A DNA stretch of 64,000 nucleotides, taken from positions 434,001-498,000 of the forward strand of contig JAEYUP010000001.1 in assembly GCA_023432445.1 (NCBI GenBank). Reading direction: 5' to 3'. Shown here one piece after another: positions 18,163 to 25,226 of the stretch; the stretch's first letter is position 1; the number at the start of each line of letters is the position of its first letter. Under the pieces are notes generated by a model that worked only from the letters and a program-made list of their open reading frames with translations, was not told the DNA's origin and did not search any database. Made by a program: the position numbers and the translations under genes. The stretch is from Candidatus Parcubacteria bacterium (GTDB taxonomy: Bacteria > Patescibacteriota > Saccharimonadia > Saccharimonadales > Saccharimonadaceae).

Positions 18163-20424
18163 ATGGCAAAACGAAAAAAACGCACTGTAAAGAAAGCCGC
18201 TTCGTCGGCACCAAAACACGCTCTACCTGATGGTTTCTGGTCTCAGGTCTGGGCCCTGGTTCTTATAGCATTTTCGTTTCTACTCATCATTGGCTGGTTC
18301 GGGCTTGGCGGACCGGTCCTAGACTGGCTCTATAGCGCCGCCATTGCCACTATAGGTTACAGTGTGTACGTCGTGCCGCTGCTATTTATATATGTTGCAG
18401 TCGAGATATTTAGAGCCGAAGGCAACCGTTTGCCATCTGCTATGAAAGTGGCTACCGCCGTGTCGCTGCTGTGGTTCTCTGGTTTGTTTGGTCTCCTGAA
18501 AGACGGCGCCGGCAACAGCACTGGTGGTTTTGTCGGTAAGCTTATAAACGACGGCATGTTGCTGCTTGTGAACGCCGGTGTGGCGGCATTTATATATATT
18601 CTGCTGATACTTGTCACGGTGTTATTTATCATCAGAGTTTCGCCATTTTCGATTATCAAGAAACTTTGGGAGTTGAGCCGACGTGACACCGCCGAGCAAG
18701 ACGAGAACATTAAAGTTATGCGAACGGCCGCTGCGGTCGACTCGCCAAAAGGTTCATTGGCAGAGTTTAAGATGAATGCCGGCGTTCCGATGCTCGAGGG
18801 TGACGAACAGCGTGGGCGCCTAAACTCTCTGCGCAACAGCGTGACGCGTGACAAGACTGCCGAGGACCAAGCGGCGCTAGTTACTGTCAGCGACCCTAAC
18901 TGGAAAGCGCCCGACCTCGAGCTGCTAGAGAAGAAGCAGTCGCCAGCCGATGCCGGAGATGTTCAGCAGAACGCCCAGATCATCAAAGACACCTTGGCAG
19001 AGTTCAATATCTCGGTTGACATGGAGGGCGCCAACATCGGTCCAAAAGTGACTCAATTTACTCTCCGTCCACCGAGTGGAGTAAAGCTGGCTCGTATTAC
19101 AGCTCTTGAAACCAACATCGCGCTGAACTTGGCGGCCCAGAGCCTTCGTATCGAAGCGCCGATACCTGGCCAAAAAGCGGTCGGTATAGAGGTGCCAAAC
19201 CGCAAGGCGGCTGATGTGCGTCTGCACTCTATTTTGACGAGCCCACAGTGGAGTGTGAGTAGTGAGCCGCTAGCGTTTGCCATCGGAAAAGATATCGCTG
19301 GTCAAGCCATGATAGGCGAGCTCAACAAGATGCCGCACCTTTTGATCGCTGGTCAGACTGGTTCTGGTAAGTCCGTGATGATTAACACCTTGCTTACAAG
19401 CCTTCTGTATCACAACAGCCCGAGCGAGATGAAGCTTATCCTGGTTGACCCAAAGCAGGTTGAGATGGCGCCGTATGCTGACATTCCACACCTTCTTACT
19501 CCTGTTATTAACGCTCCAGAAAAGACCATTAGCGCCCTCAAGTGGGCTGTGAACGAGATGGAGCGGCGCTACAAGCTGTTGGCTGAACACAAAGTCCGTG
19601 ACATTCATTCTTACAATGCTCGGATGCGCGATGGACGACACAAAATTACTGTTCAGGATGACGCCGGCATTGAACAAGAGCACGAAAGTGGCGCGATGCC
19701 ATACGTTGTGATCGTGATCGATGAGTTAGCCGACCTTATGATGGTTGCGGCCCGTGACGTCGAAGCTTTGGTTGTCCGTCTCGCCCAGAAAGCCCGTGCC
19801 GTCGGTATCCATCTCGTACTTGCGACCCAGCGTCCGAGTGTCGACGTTATTACCGGTCTTATTAAAGCCAACATTCCGGCCCGTATCGCCTTTACGGTTG
19901 CATCACAGGTCGACTCCAGGACCATCCTGGATCAAGCTGGCGCCGAGAAGCTGTTAGGCCAGGGAGACATGCTCCTTCTGACGCCTGTTATGCCCAAACC
20001 AAAGCGTATTCAGGGCGCCTGGGTAACCGATCGCGAAGTTGAGAAAATCACTGATTTCCTCCGTGAACAAGCACCGCCACAGTACAACGACGAGGTTGTT
20101 AGCCAGCCGGTAACGCTCAATGGTAAGGGTGGAGTGGTGATGGACTTCGACAGCGCCGGAGATGACGATGATATGTACCGTGACGCTGTTCGGGTTGTGA
20201 TCGACAGCGGTAAGGCAAGCGCCAGCCTCTTGCAACGACGACTGCGAGTCGGCTATGCCCGGGCTGCTCGTTTAATCGAGACGATGGAAGAGCAGGGGAT
20301 TATCGGTCCGGCCGATGGTGCTCGTCCACGAGATGTCCTCGTTGGTAGCATTGACGATGTCTTTGGTGGCTCTCAGACTACGGCTGATTTTGGCGACGAA
20401 ACCGCCGAAGAAGAACTTGGATAG
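18163..20424 (+). CDS. ftsK: DNA translocase FtsK/SpoIIIE
   Basis: Pumps DNA through the closing septum and helps resolve chromosome dimers. The N-terminus has about four membrane helices (about 27-165). The motor has Walker A LIAGQTGSGKSVMIN (about 394-408) and Walker B-like VIDELADLMM. The C-terminal gamma winged helix (about 660-720, SASLLQRRLRVGYARAARLIETMEEQGIIGP) normally recognises KOPS sequences. 753 aa with a short linker, more like SpoIIIE than E. coli FtsK. A Xer recombinase, its usual partner in dimer resolution, is encoded at 39.2-40.2 kb. Confidence 0.95.
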   Translation: MAKRKKRTVKKAASSAPKHALPDGFWSQVWALVLIAFSFLLIIGWFGLGGPVLDWLYSAAIATIGYSVYVVPLLFIYVAVEIFRAEGNRLPSAMKVATAVSLLWFSGLFGLLKDGAGNSTGGFVGKLINDGMLLLVNAGVAAFIYILLILVTVLFIIRVSPFSIIKKLWELSRRDTAEQDENIKVMRTAAAVDSPKGSLAEFKMNAGVPMLEGDEQRGRLNSLRNSVTRDKTAEDQAALVTVSDPNWKAPDLELLEKKQSPADAGDVQQNAQIIKDTLAEFNISVDMEGANIGPKVTQFTLRPPSGVKLARITALETNIALNLAAQSLRIEAPIPGQKAVGIEVPNRKAADVRLHSILTSPQWSVSSEPLAFAIGKDIAGQAMIGELNKMPHLLIAGQTGSGKSVMINTLLTSLLYHNSPSEMKLILVDPKQVEMAPYADIPHLLTPVINAPEKTISALKWAVNEMERRYKLLAEHKVRDIHSYNARMRDGRHKITVQDDAGIEQEHESGAMPYVVIVIDELADLMMVAARDVEALVVRLAQKARAVGIHLVLATQRPSVDVITGLIKANIPARIAFTVASQVDSRTILDQAGAEKLLGQGDMLLLTPVMPKPKRIQGAWVTDREVEKITDFLREQAPPQYNDEVVSQPVTLNGKGGVVMDFDSAGDDDDMYRDAVRVVIDSGKASASLLQRRLRVGYARAARLIETMEEQGIIGPADGARPRDVLVGSIDDVFGGSQTTADFGDETAEEELG

Positions 20425-20430
20425 TATAAT

Positions 20431-20535
20431 ATCACTTTACGTACCTTCGGAACCGCTTCGCGCAGGGTTCGATAAGGGCCCCTGCGCCTTATCTCACTCT
20501 GGCTGCAGATGGTGTCCTCGGTTATGTAAAGTGAT
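20431..20535 (+). ncRNA. Repeated structured RNA element, copy A
   Basis: Outer helix ATCACTTTAC (20431-20440) pairs perfectly with GTAAAGTGAT (20526-20535), and AACCG (20451-20455) pairs with CGGTT (20519-20523). The inner 57-nt core (20455-20511) is 54/57 identical to copy B at 41551-41607. Core helices are CAGGGT/ACTCTG and GATAAGG/CCTTATC (20471-20477 with 20487-20493). The 9-nt loop contains CCTGC, which could pair with the downstream GCAG as a pseudoknot. It lies 6 nt after ftsK and before the rpsF promoter. I know no described RNA of this form; it may be a 3'-UTR element, a processed RNA or an unusual terminator. Confidence 0.7.
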
Positions 20536-20585
20536 TTGATTCTATGACTTTTTAAGAACCTATCTGGCATACTAGATGTATGCTC

Positions 20586-20641
20586 TTGCGAAATAGGGCA
20601 AACTACAGTATAATTACTACTGTTATAAACTCAAGTTTGCC
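20586..20641 (+). promoter_or_regulatory. rpsF operon promoter inside an inverted repeat
   Basis: TTGCGA (20586-20591), 17 nt, TATAAT (20609-20614). GGCAAACT (20597-20604) and AGTTTGCC (20634-20641) are perfect 8-nt inverted arms around the -10 box and start site, which could be an operator, or a cruciform, or, only in its downstream part, RNA structure. Confidence 0.6.
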
Positions 20642-20658
20642 ACATGGAGTAGGTAAAC

Positions 20659-20677
20659 ATCCGCCGACAGGGCGGAT
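20659..20677 (+). promoter_or_regulatory. Hairpin in the rpsF leader
   Basis: ATCCGCC (20659-20665), loop GACAG, GGCGGAT (20671-20677), ending just before AAGGAGG. Leaders of rpsF operons often carry an S6:S18 binding structure for autoregulation, and this hairpin is a candidate. I cannot confirm the consensus. Confidence 0.45.
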
Positions 20678-20695
20678 TCCAAAAGGAGGAAACTC

Positions 20696-21055
20696 ATGAA
20701 GGATTATGAACTAACCGTTCTTATCCACCCGGACCTCGAGGCTGACCTCGAGAAGCCACTCGCCAAAGTGCGAGACATTATCACTGGTGCTGGCGGTAGC
20801 GTCACCCGTGAAGACAACTGGGGCAAAAAGAAGCTAGCGTACCCGATCGCCCGCGAAGAGTTCGCTGTGTATGTCTACATGGACGTACAGCTTCCAGCTG
20901 ATGCACCCCTAAAGATCAGCAACACTCTCAATATTACCGAAGAAGTTATCCGATATCTTCTAGTTAAGGTTGACGAGAAGGCCCGAGCGCTTGTAGAGCA
21001 GGCCGAAAAGGCTAAGAGCGAACAAGCTTCACAAGAAGTTAACGAAGAGGAGTAG
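20696..21055 (+). CDS. rpsF: 30S ribosomal protein S6
   Basis: Binds 16S rRNA as a heterodimer with S18. Begins MKDYELTVLIHPDLEADLEKPL; RKLAYPI-type motif is KKLAYPIAREEFAVYVYMDVQLP. 119 aa with an acidic, Glu-rich tail. AAGGAGG lies 6-8 nt before the ATG. First gene of a cluster with ssb and rpsR, the conserved bacterial order. Confidence 0.96.
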   Translation: MKDYELTVLIHPDLEADLEKPLAKVRDIITGAGGSVTREDNWGKKKLAYPIAREEFAVYVYMDVQLPADAPLKISNTLNITEEVIRYLLVKVDEKARALVEQAEKAKSEQASQEVNEEE

Positions 21056-21060
21056 GGAGT

Positions 21061-21498
21061 ATGGCAAAGAGCATTAACCAAGTAATTCTTATGGGACGCC
21101 TGACGCGCGACCCAGAGCAGCGAACAACCACCACGGGCAAGACGATCGCAAACTTTAGCATCGCCGTCGATCGTGGCGGTCAAGACGACAGCGCAGACTT
21201 CTTTGATGTAACTGCGTGGGAGAAGCTTGGTGAGCTCGTCATCCAGTACCTCGCAAAGGGCCGCCGCGTCCTCGTGCAGGGACGACTTCGTCAGGACAGC
21301 TGGGACGACAAAGAGACCGGCAAGAAGCGTTCTCGAGTAGAAGTAGTTGCAACAGACGTCACCTTTCTCGACGGCCCAAGTGGCGGCGAAGGCGGTTCAT
21401 CTGCACCTAGCGAAAACTCAGCTCCAAAGAGCAACAAAGACGTCGTTATTGAAGATATCGACGACAAACCAATTGATTTAAGCGAAATTCCATTTTAG
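21061..21498 (+). CDS. ssb: Single-stranded DNA-binding protein
   Basis: Coats ssDNA during replication and repair. OB-fold (about 1-108) starting MAKSINQVILMGRLTRDPEQRTT, with TGKTIANFSIAVDR and FFDVTAWEKLGELVIQYLAKGRRVLVQGRLRQDSW. A disordered linker leads to an acidic tip ending in DLSEIPF, the protein-interaction tail. 145 aa, normal. Located 5 nt after rpsF, between rpsF and rpsR as in many bacteria. Confidence 0.96.
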   Translation: MAKSINQVILMGRLTRDPEQRTTTTGKTIANFSIAVDRGGQDDSADFFDVTAWEKLGELVIQYLAKGRRVLVQGRLRQDSWDDKETGKKRSRVEVVATDVTFLDGPSGGEGGSSAPSENSAPKSNKDVVIEDIDDKPIDLSEIPF

Positions 21499-21510
21499 GA
21501 GAACAATAAT

Positions 21511-21717
21511 ATGGCAATGACAAAAAGACTCAGAAAAGACACACCAGTCTACTTTGACTACAAAGACGTAAAAACGCTCCAGCGTTACGTAAACATGTAC
21601 GGGCAGATCGAGCCTATCGGCAAGACCTCTCTTAGCGCCAAGCAACAGCGCCAGCTGGCTGTCGCTATCAAGCGTGCTCGACACCTTGCACTACTACCTT
21701 TTGTTGCACAAGGGTAG
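21511..21717 (+). CDS. rpsR: 30S ribosomal protein S18
   Basis: Partner of S6 on the platform. 68 aa, with [51 protein letters not shown], the S18 core. There is no N-terminal zinc-binding cysteine cluster. Preceded by AGGAG and translated from the rpsF-ssb-rpsR message. Confidence 0.96.
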   Translation: MAMTKRLRKDTPVYFDYKDVKTLQRYVNMYGQIEPIGKTSLSAKQQRQLAVAIKRARHLALLPFVAQG

Positions 21718-21724
21718 GTAAGGC

Positions 21725-22291
21725 ATGGCGTCATATCAACCAACCGACCTCAAAAAGGGCGTTGTTGTTCAGATAGACGGCAAGCCTTTCCGTGTCACCG
21801 ACTACAACCAGAAGGTTATGGGCCGTGGCGGTAGCATCGTTAATGTTCGACTCAAGAATCTCATCGACGGCAGCGTCATTCCTAAGACTTTCAAAGGTCA
21901 AGAGCGCATCGATTCCGCCGAAGTAACTAACCGGACCGTCCAGTTTTTGTATTCTGATGGCGATGTGTTTCATTTTATGGACCCAGAAAGCTTTGAACAG
22001 TTTGAGCTATCAGCTGATATTGTTGACTCGGCCGCATCGTACCTGAAAGAAGGTGACTCACTCACGCTGCAGTCGTTTGATGACCGCGTGATCAACGTCG
22101 AGCTTCCCAAAAACTTACATCTTGAAGTGACCTACACCGAAGACGTTGTTAAGGGTGACACTACCAGTAGCGTTCTCAAAGATGCAACGCTTGAAACTGG
22201 CTTGGTGATTAAAGTTCCGGCCTTTATCAAGCAGGGTGATATCATATCTGTTGATACTGCAACCGGTGAATATCGCGAACGGAAGAAGTGA
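21725..22291 (+). CDS. efp: Elongation factor P
   Basis: Enters stalled ribosomes at polyproline stretches. KOW-like domain I, then two OB domains; 188 aa, the standard length. The loop that reaches the peptidyl-transferase centre reads VMGRGGS, putting Arg at position 34 where E. coli has the modified Lys34. No EpmA/EpmB or EarP gene is present in this window, so the modification state is open. The proline-rich proteins nearby (the DHH-like protein at 2609-4090 and others) are plausible clients. It starts 7 nt after rpsR. Confidence 0.95.
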   Translation: MASYQPTDLKKGVVVQIDGKPFRVTDYNQKVMGRGGSIVNVRLKNLIDGSVIPKTFKGQERIDSAEVTNRTVQFLYSDGDVFHFMDPESFEQFELSADIVDSAASYLKEGDSLTLQSFDDRVINVELPKNLHLEVTYTEDVVKGDTTSSVLKDATLETGLVIKVPAFIKQGDIISVDTATGEYRERKK

Positions 22292-22293
22292 TA

Positions 22294-22779
22294 ATGTCGG
22301 AGCTGCTTATCACGAGTCATCTTGAGCGGCTGCAAAAAGGTCAAGTGTTTACCGAAGACCTGCCTCTGCACCTCACGATATGGCAGTATTTTACGATAGA
22401 TGGTCCACGAGTCGGAGATTTCACTGATGAGCTCGGCGACGTCATGGCCGGTTTTTCTCCACTTGAGATTATCGGTGCCGAAAGAGACGATTTTGGTCAA
22501 AACAATGATGTTTCTGTCCGTCGCGTAAGAACACTTGGTGCCGGAGCGACTGTTTGCGCACTTCATGCGGTGCTTGGTGCGGTTATTGAAGCTTATGAAG
22601 GTCGCATCTCAAACCCTGAATGGGCGTACCAAAATTATAATCCACACATTACCTATGTAGATGGGGCTGCGATTGAAAAAGGCGAGACGACGACACTAGA
22701 TCAGATTGAACTCGTAGAGCGACTTCAATCGCCAAAGCGAAAAATTATTCGTCAAGTATGGGCGCTTGAGGAGATATAG
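22294..22779 (+). CDS. 2H phosphoesterase / 2'-5' RNA ligase-like protein
   Basis: Two H-x-[ST] motifs define the 2H fold: LPLHLTIWQYF (about residue 26) and YNPHITYVDG (about residue 114). 161 aa from the ATG at 22294. The frame could begin at a GTG overlapping the efp stop, but the ATG is preferred and follows GAAGAAG. Family members act on 2',3'-cyclic phosphates or 2'-5' bonds in RNA. It sits between efp and tlyA with no gap, suggesting co-transcription with translation genes. The substrate is unknown. Confidence 0.8.
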   Translation: MSELLITSHLERLQKGQVFTEDLPLHLTIWQYFTIDGPRVGDFTDELGDVMAGFSPLEIIGAERDDFGQNNDVSVRRVRTLGAGATVCALHAVLGAVIEAYEGRISNPEWAYQNYNPHITYVDGAAIEKGETTTLDQIELVERLQSPKRKIIRQVWALEEI

Positions 22780-22781
22780 TC

Positions 22782-23531
22782 ATGTCGATGCGCCTTGATA
22801 AAGCATTGGTCGACCGTCGCCTGGTTATCTCGCGCTCTCAGGCTGAGAGCTGGATAAAACTTGGCAAAGTAACAGTCGATGGGCGAGTGGTCACGAAGGC
22901 AGGGCATTTCGTGAGCGATCGCACACAGATTGAGCTCAAGGTCACCGATCAGTACGTCAGTCGCGCTGGTCTAAAACTGGCGAGTGTCACCGAATTACTG
23001 GCAATTGATTTCCGTGGCAAAACAGTCCTGGATGTCGGTAGCAGTACGGGCGGCTTCACTGATTATGCCCTGCAAAACGGTGCAAAAAAAGTGTACGCAG
23101 TGGACGTTGGCACAGACCAGCTTCATCCGTCACTTCGAAGCGATGAACGCATCGAGCTTCATGAAAAGACTGACATTCGGGATTTTATCCCAACAACAAC
23201 GCCCGACATCGTCCTTATCGACGTTTCATTTATAAGTCTCCGAGAAATCTTGCCACACTTGGCGCATAAGGTTGCCGGACCGGAGACACAAATAGTGGCG
23301 ATGGTGAAACCACAATTTGAAGCTGGAAGAAACCAGACCAACAAAGGTGTTATAAAAAATGATTCCGTTCGGCGTCAGATTTTAAAAGACTTTGAAGTGT
23401 GGGCTAAAGAACTATTCACGATTCATGATAAGCGCGATAGTGACATCGCTGGAGCTAAGGGCAACCAGGAGCGTTTCTACTTGCTTACGTTAAATCGAAA
23501 CTCGACTACGTCACCTGGGCGCATCACGTAG
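22782..23531 (+). CDS. tlyA: TlyA-family rRNA methyltransferase
   Basis: 249 aa. An S4 RNA-binding domain (about 3-62, MRLDKALVDRRLVISRSQAESWIKLGKVTVDG) precedes a Rossmann-type methyltransferase with SAM motif VLDVGSSTGGFTDYAL and FsJ-like lysine/aspartate residues (DVSFISLREILPHL, MVKPQFEAG). Homologues 2'-O-methylate 16S and 23S rRNA and are often called hemolysin A. The 3' end overlaps convergent ychF by 55 nt. Codon 3 is also ATG, so the exact start is uncertain by two codons. Confidence 0.9.
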   Translation: MSMRLDKALVDRRLVISRSQAESWIKLGKVTVDGRVVTKAGHFVSDRTQIELKVTDQYVSRAGLKLASVTELLAIDFRGKTVLDVGSSTGGFTDYALQNGAKKVYAVDVGTDQLHPSLRSDERIELHEKTDIRDFIPTTTPDIVLIDVSFISLREILPHLAHKVAGPETQIVAMVKPQFEAGRNQTNKGVIKNDSVRRQILKDFEVWAKELFTIHDKRDSDIAGAKGNQERFYLLTLNRNSTTSPGRIT

Positions 23532-24559
23532 TCCCGGCCTTCGGTGCGCATTTTACCGGCAGCTCGAGCGCCGGCTTCGCCGTCGGCGGCTACTAGGTCA
23601 TCGAAGTCGACGATGGCGGCGGCTATAAAACCTTTCTCAAAGTCGGTGTGTATAACACCGGCGGCTTGTGGTGCGGTTGCGCCTTGGGGGATGGTCCAGG
23701 CCCTAACTTCCTTTGGGCCGGCGGTTAGGTAGCTCTGAAGCCCTAGGGTAGAGTAGGCAACCCGAGCTAGCTGAGACAGACCCGATTCTTTAACTCCATA
23801 GCTAGCCAGCAGCTCCTCGGCGTCACTGTCAGTAAGGCCGCGCAGCTCTTCTTCTAACTTGGCACATATAAAGACGGCCTGGGCAGGCGAGACTAGTTCT
23901 TGTAGTTCTGCCTGTCGTTCTTGGTTGTCGAGGGTGAACTCGTCGACGTTAAACGCATAGATCATTGGCTTGGCACTGAGTAGCTGAAGCTCGCTGAGGA
24001 CGTCTTTGTTGATAGATGCTGTGTCGGAAATCAGCCTGCCGCTCTCCAGAGCTTCTTTCATAGCTAAGAGTTCGGCTATTTTTGGCCTGACGGCTGGATT
24101 GGCCTTAGCTTCTTTTTCAAGCTTTGGCAGGTGCCGTTCGATCGATTGGATATCGGCTAAAATTAACTCGGTGTTTATGATGTCGATGTCGTACTTTGGG
24201 TCGACTTTATCATGGACGTGCGTAACGTCACTGTTCTCGAAAGCTCTCACAACGTGGACGACCGCATCGCACTCGCGAATGTTTGCTAAAAACTTATTGC
24301 CAAGACCTTCGCCCTTGCTGGCACCAGCCACAAGACCAGCGATGTCAACAAAAGTGACAGTGGCCGGGATAACTTTTTCGGCCGAATACATTTTTTTCAG
24401 AATAGGCAGGCGGTCATCAGGAACCGCGATTATGCCCGTGTTTGGTTCGATCGTCGCGAAGGGGTAGTTGGCCGCCAGGATGTTGTTGTCCGTGAGTGCA
24501 TTAAAAAGCGTTGACTTGCCAACGTTTGGGAGACCGATGATGCCTATAGATAAACTCAT
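23477..24559 (-). CDS. ychF: Redox- and ribosome-associated ATPase YchF (OLA1 family)
   Basis: Obg-related P-loop protein. Walker A GLPNVGKSTLFNAL (about 9-22), switch/G3 DIAGLVAGASKGEGLGNKFLA, G4-like FNVDE (the non-canonical N-x-x-E that gives ATP preference), and C-terminal TGS domain ending DVVEFRFNVSK. 360 aa, normal. On the minus strand a TATAAT (24573-24568) lies 8 nt before the ATG. The 3' end overlaps tlyA tail to tail. Confidence 0.95.
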   Translation of the reverse strand: MSLSIGIIGLPNVGKSTLFNALTDNNILAANYPFATIEPNTGIIAVPDDRLPILKKMYSAEKVIPATVTFVDIAGLVAGASKGEGLGNKFLANIRECDAVVHVVRAFENSDVTHVHDKVDPKYDIDIINTELILADIQSIERHLPKLEKEAKANPAVRPKIAELLAMKEALESGRLISDTASINKDVLSELQLLSAKPMIYAFNVDEFTLDNQERQAELQELVSPAQAVFICAKLEEELRGLTDSDAEELLASYGVKESGLSQLARVAYSTLGLQSYLTAGPKEVRAWTIPQGATAPQAAGVIHTDFEKGFIAAAIVDFDDLVAADGEAGARAAGKMRTEGRDYVMRPGDVVEFRFNVSK

Positions 24560-24653
24560 ACCGAATTATTATAACAGAGGTGATTACTTTTTTGGCCATA
24601 ACCCATTATTAGCGATCAACTTTCCAACAAGCGCGGTCCTTAACGGGCACGAA

Positions 24654-24682
24654 TTGTATTCGCATAAGCGGTATACTATAAT
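24654..24682 (+). promoter_or_regulatory. Promoter upstream of the 171-residue membrane protein
   Basis: TTGTAT (24654-24659), 17 nt, TATAAT (24677-24682); TATACT overlaps at 24672-24677. The leader is about 25 nt. Confidence 0.6.
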
Positions 24683-24710
24683 TAAAGTCGAATATAAACG
24701 GTGTTGAACT

Positions 24711-25226
24711 ATGCAAATGTCTCGTAAAAAAATAATTCTGACGATCTTTGTGGCAATCCTTGTCATCGGTGGGGCGTTATTGTTGATGTGGTTTACGATG
24801 AGCGCTCAACAAGAAGATGACTCAGCTATGGACAACAAGCAAGTGTCCACAAGTGCCAAAGCCGTATGCGACGAAAACTTACTCGAGAGATCTGCCAAGG
24901 CGATTCGTTACCCTATTGATAGCGAGGCACTTGCTGCGATCGTTACAGATATAAAAAAGCTTGAGGATTACAACAGGGACGTTAACTGTCTTTATGTTGT
25001 GCTCCAGTACAATCTCGTTACGAGTAGCCCCGTCCAAGCGAGAGAGAGCTTGAACGGTATAAAGGGCCTTTATATTTCGACGGTTGGTTACAGTAGTTCG
25101 TTCGGAGCAGATACCCAGAGCCCTGCCGTACTTGAGCAAATGGTAATCGCCCTTGAGTCTAGACAAGAAAAATTCCTTAAGCAGGACACTCAAATAAAGG
25201 TTCCAGATGTACCAGACGAAGAGTAG
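24711..25226 (+). CDS. Membrane-anchored protein of unknown function
   Basis: 171 aa: short basic N-terminus, one hydrophobic helix (about 8-30, IILTIFVAILVIGGALLLMWFT), then an extracytoplasmic helical domain with two cysteines (VCDEN and VNCLY). Its last 20 nt overlap the start of the large secreted protein gene, so the two genes are coupled. No family recognised. Its position before the pilus locus suggests an envelope role, which is inference only. Confidence 0.7.
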   Translation: MQMSRKKIILTIFVAILVIGGALLLMWFTMSAQQEDDSAMDNKQVSTSAKAVCDENLLERSAKAIRYPIDSEALAAIVTDIKKLEDYNRDVNCLYVVLQYNLVTSSPVQARESLNGIKGLYISTVGYSSSFGADTQSPAVLEQMVIALESRQEKFLKQDTQIKVPDVPDEE

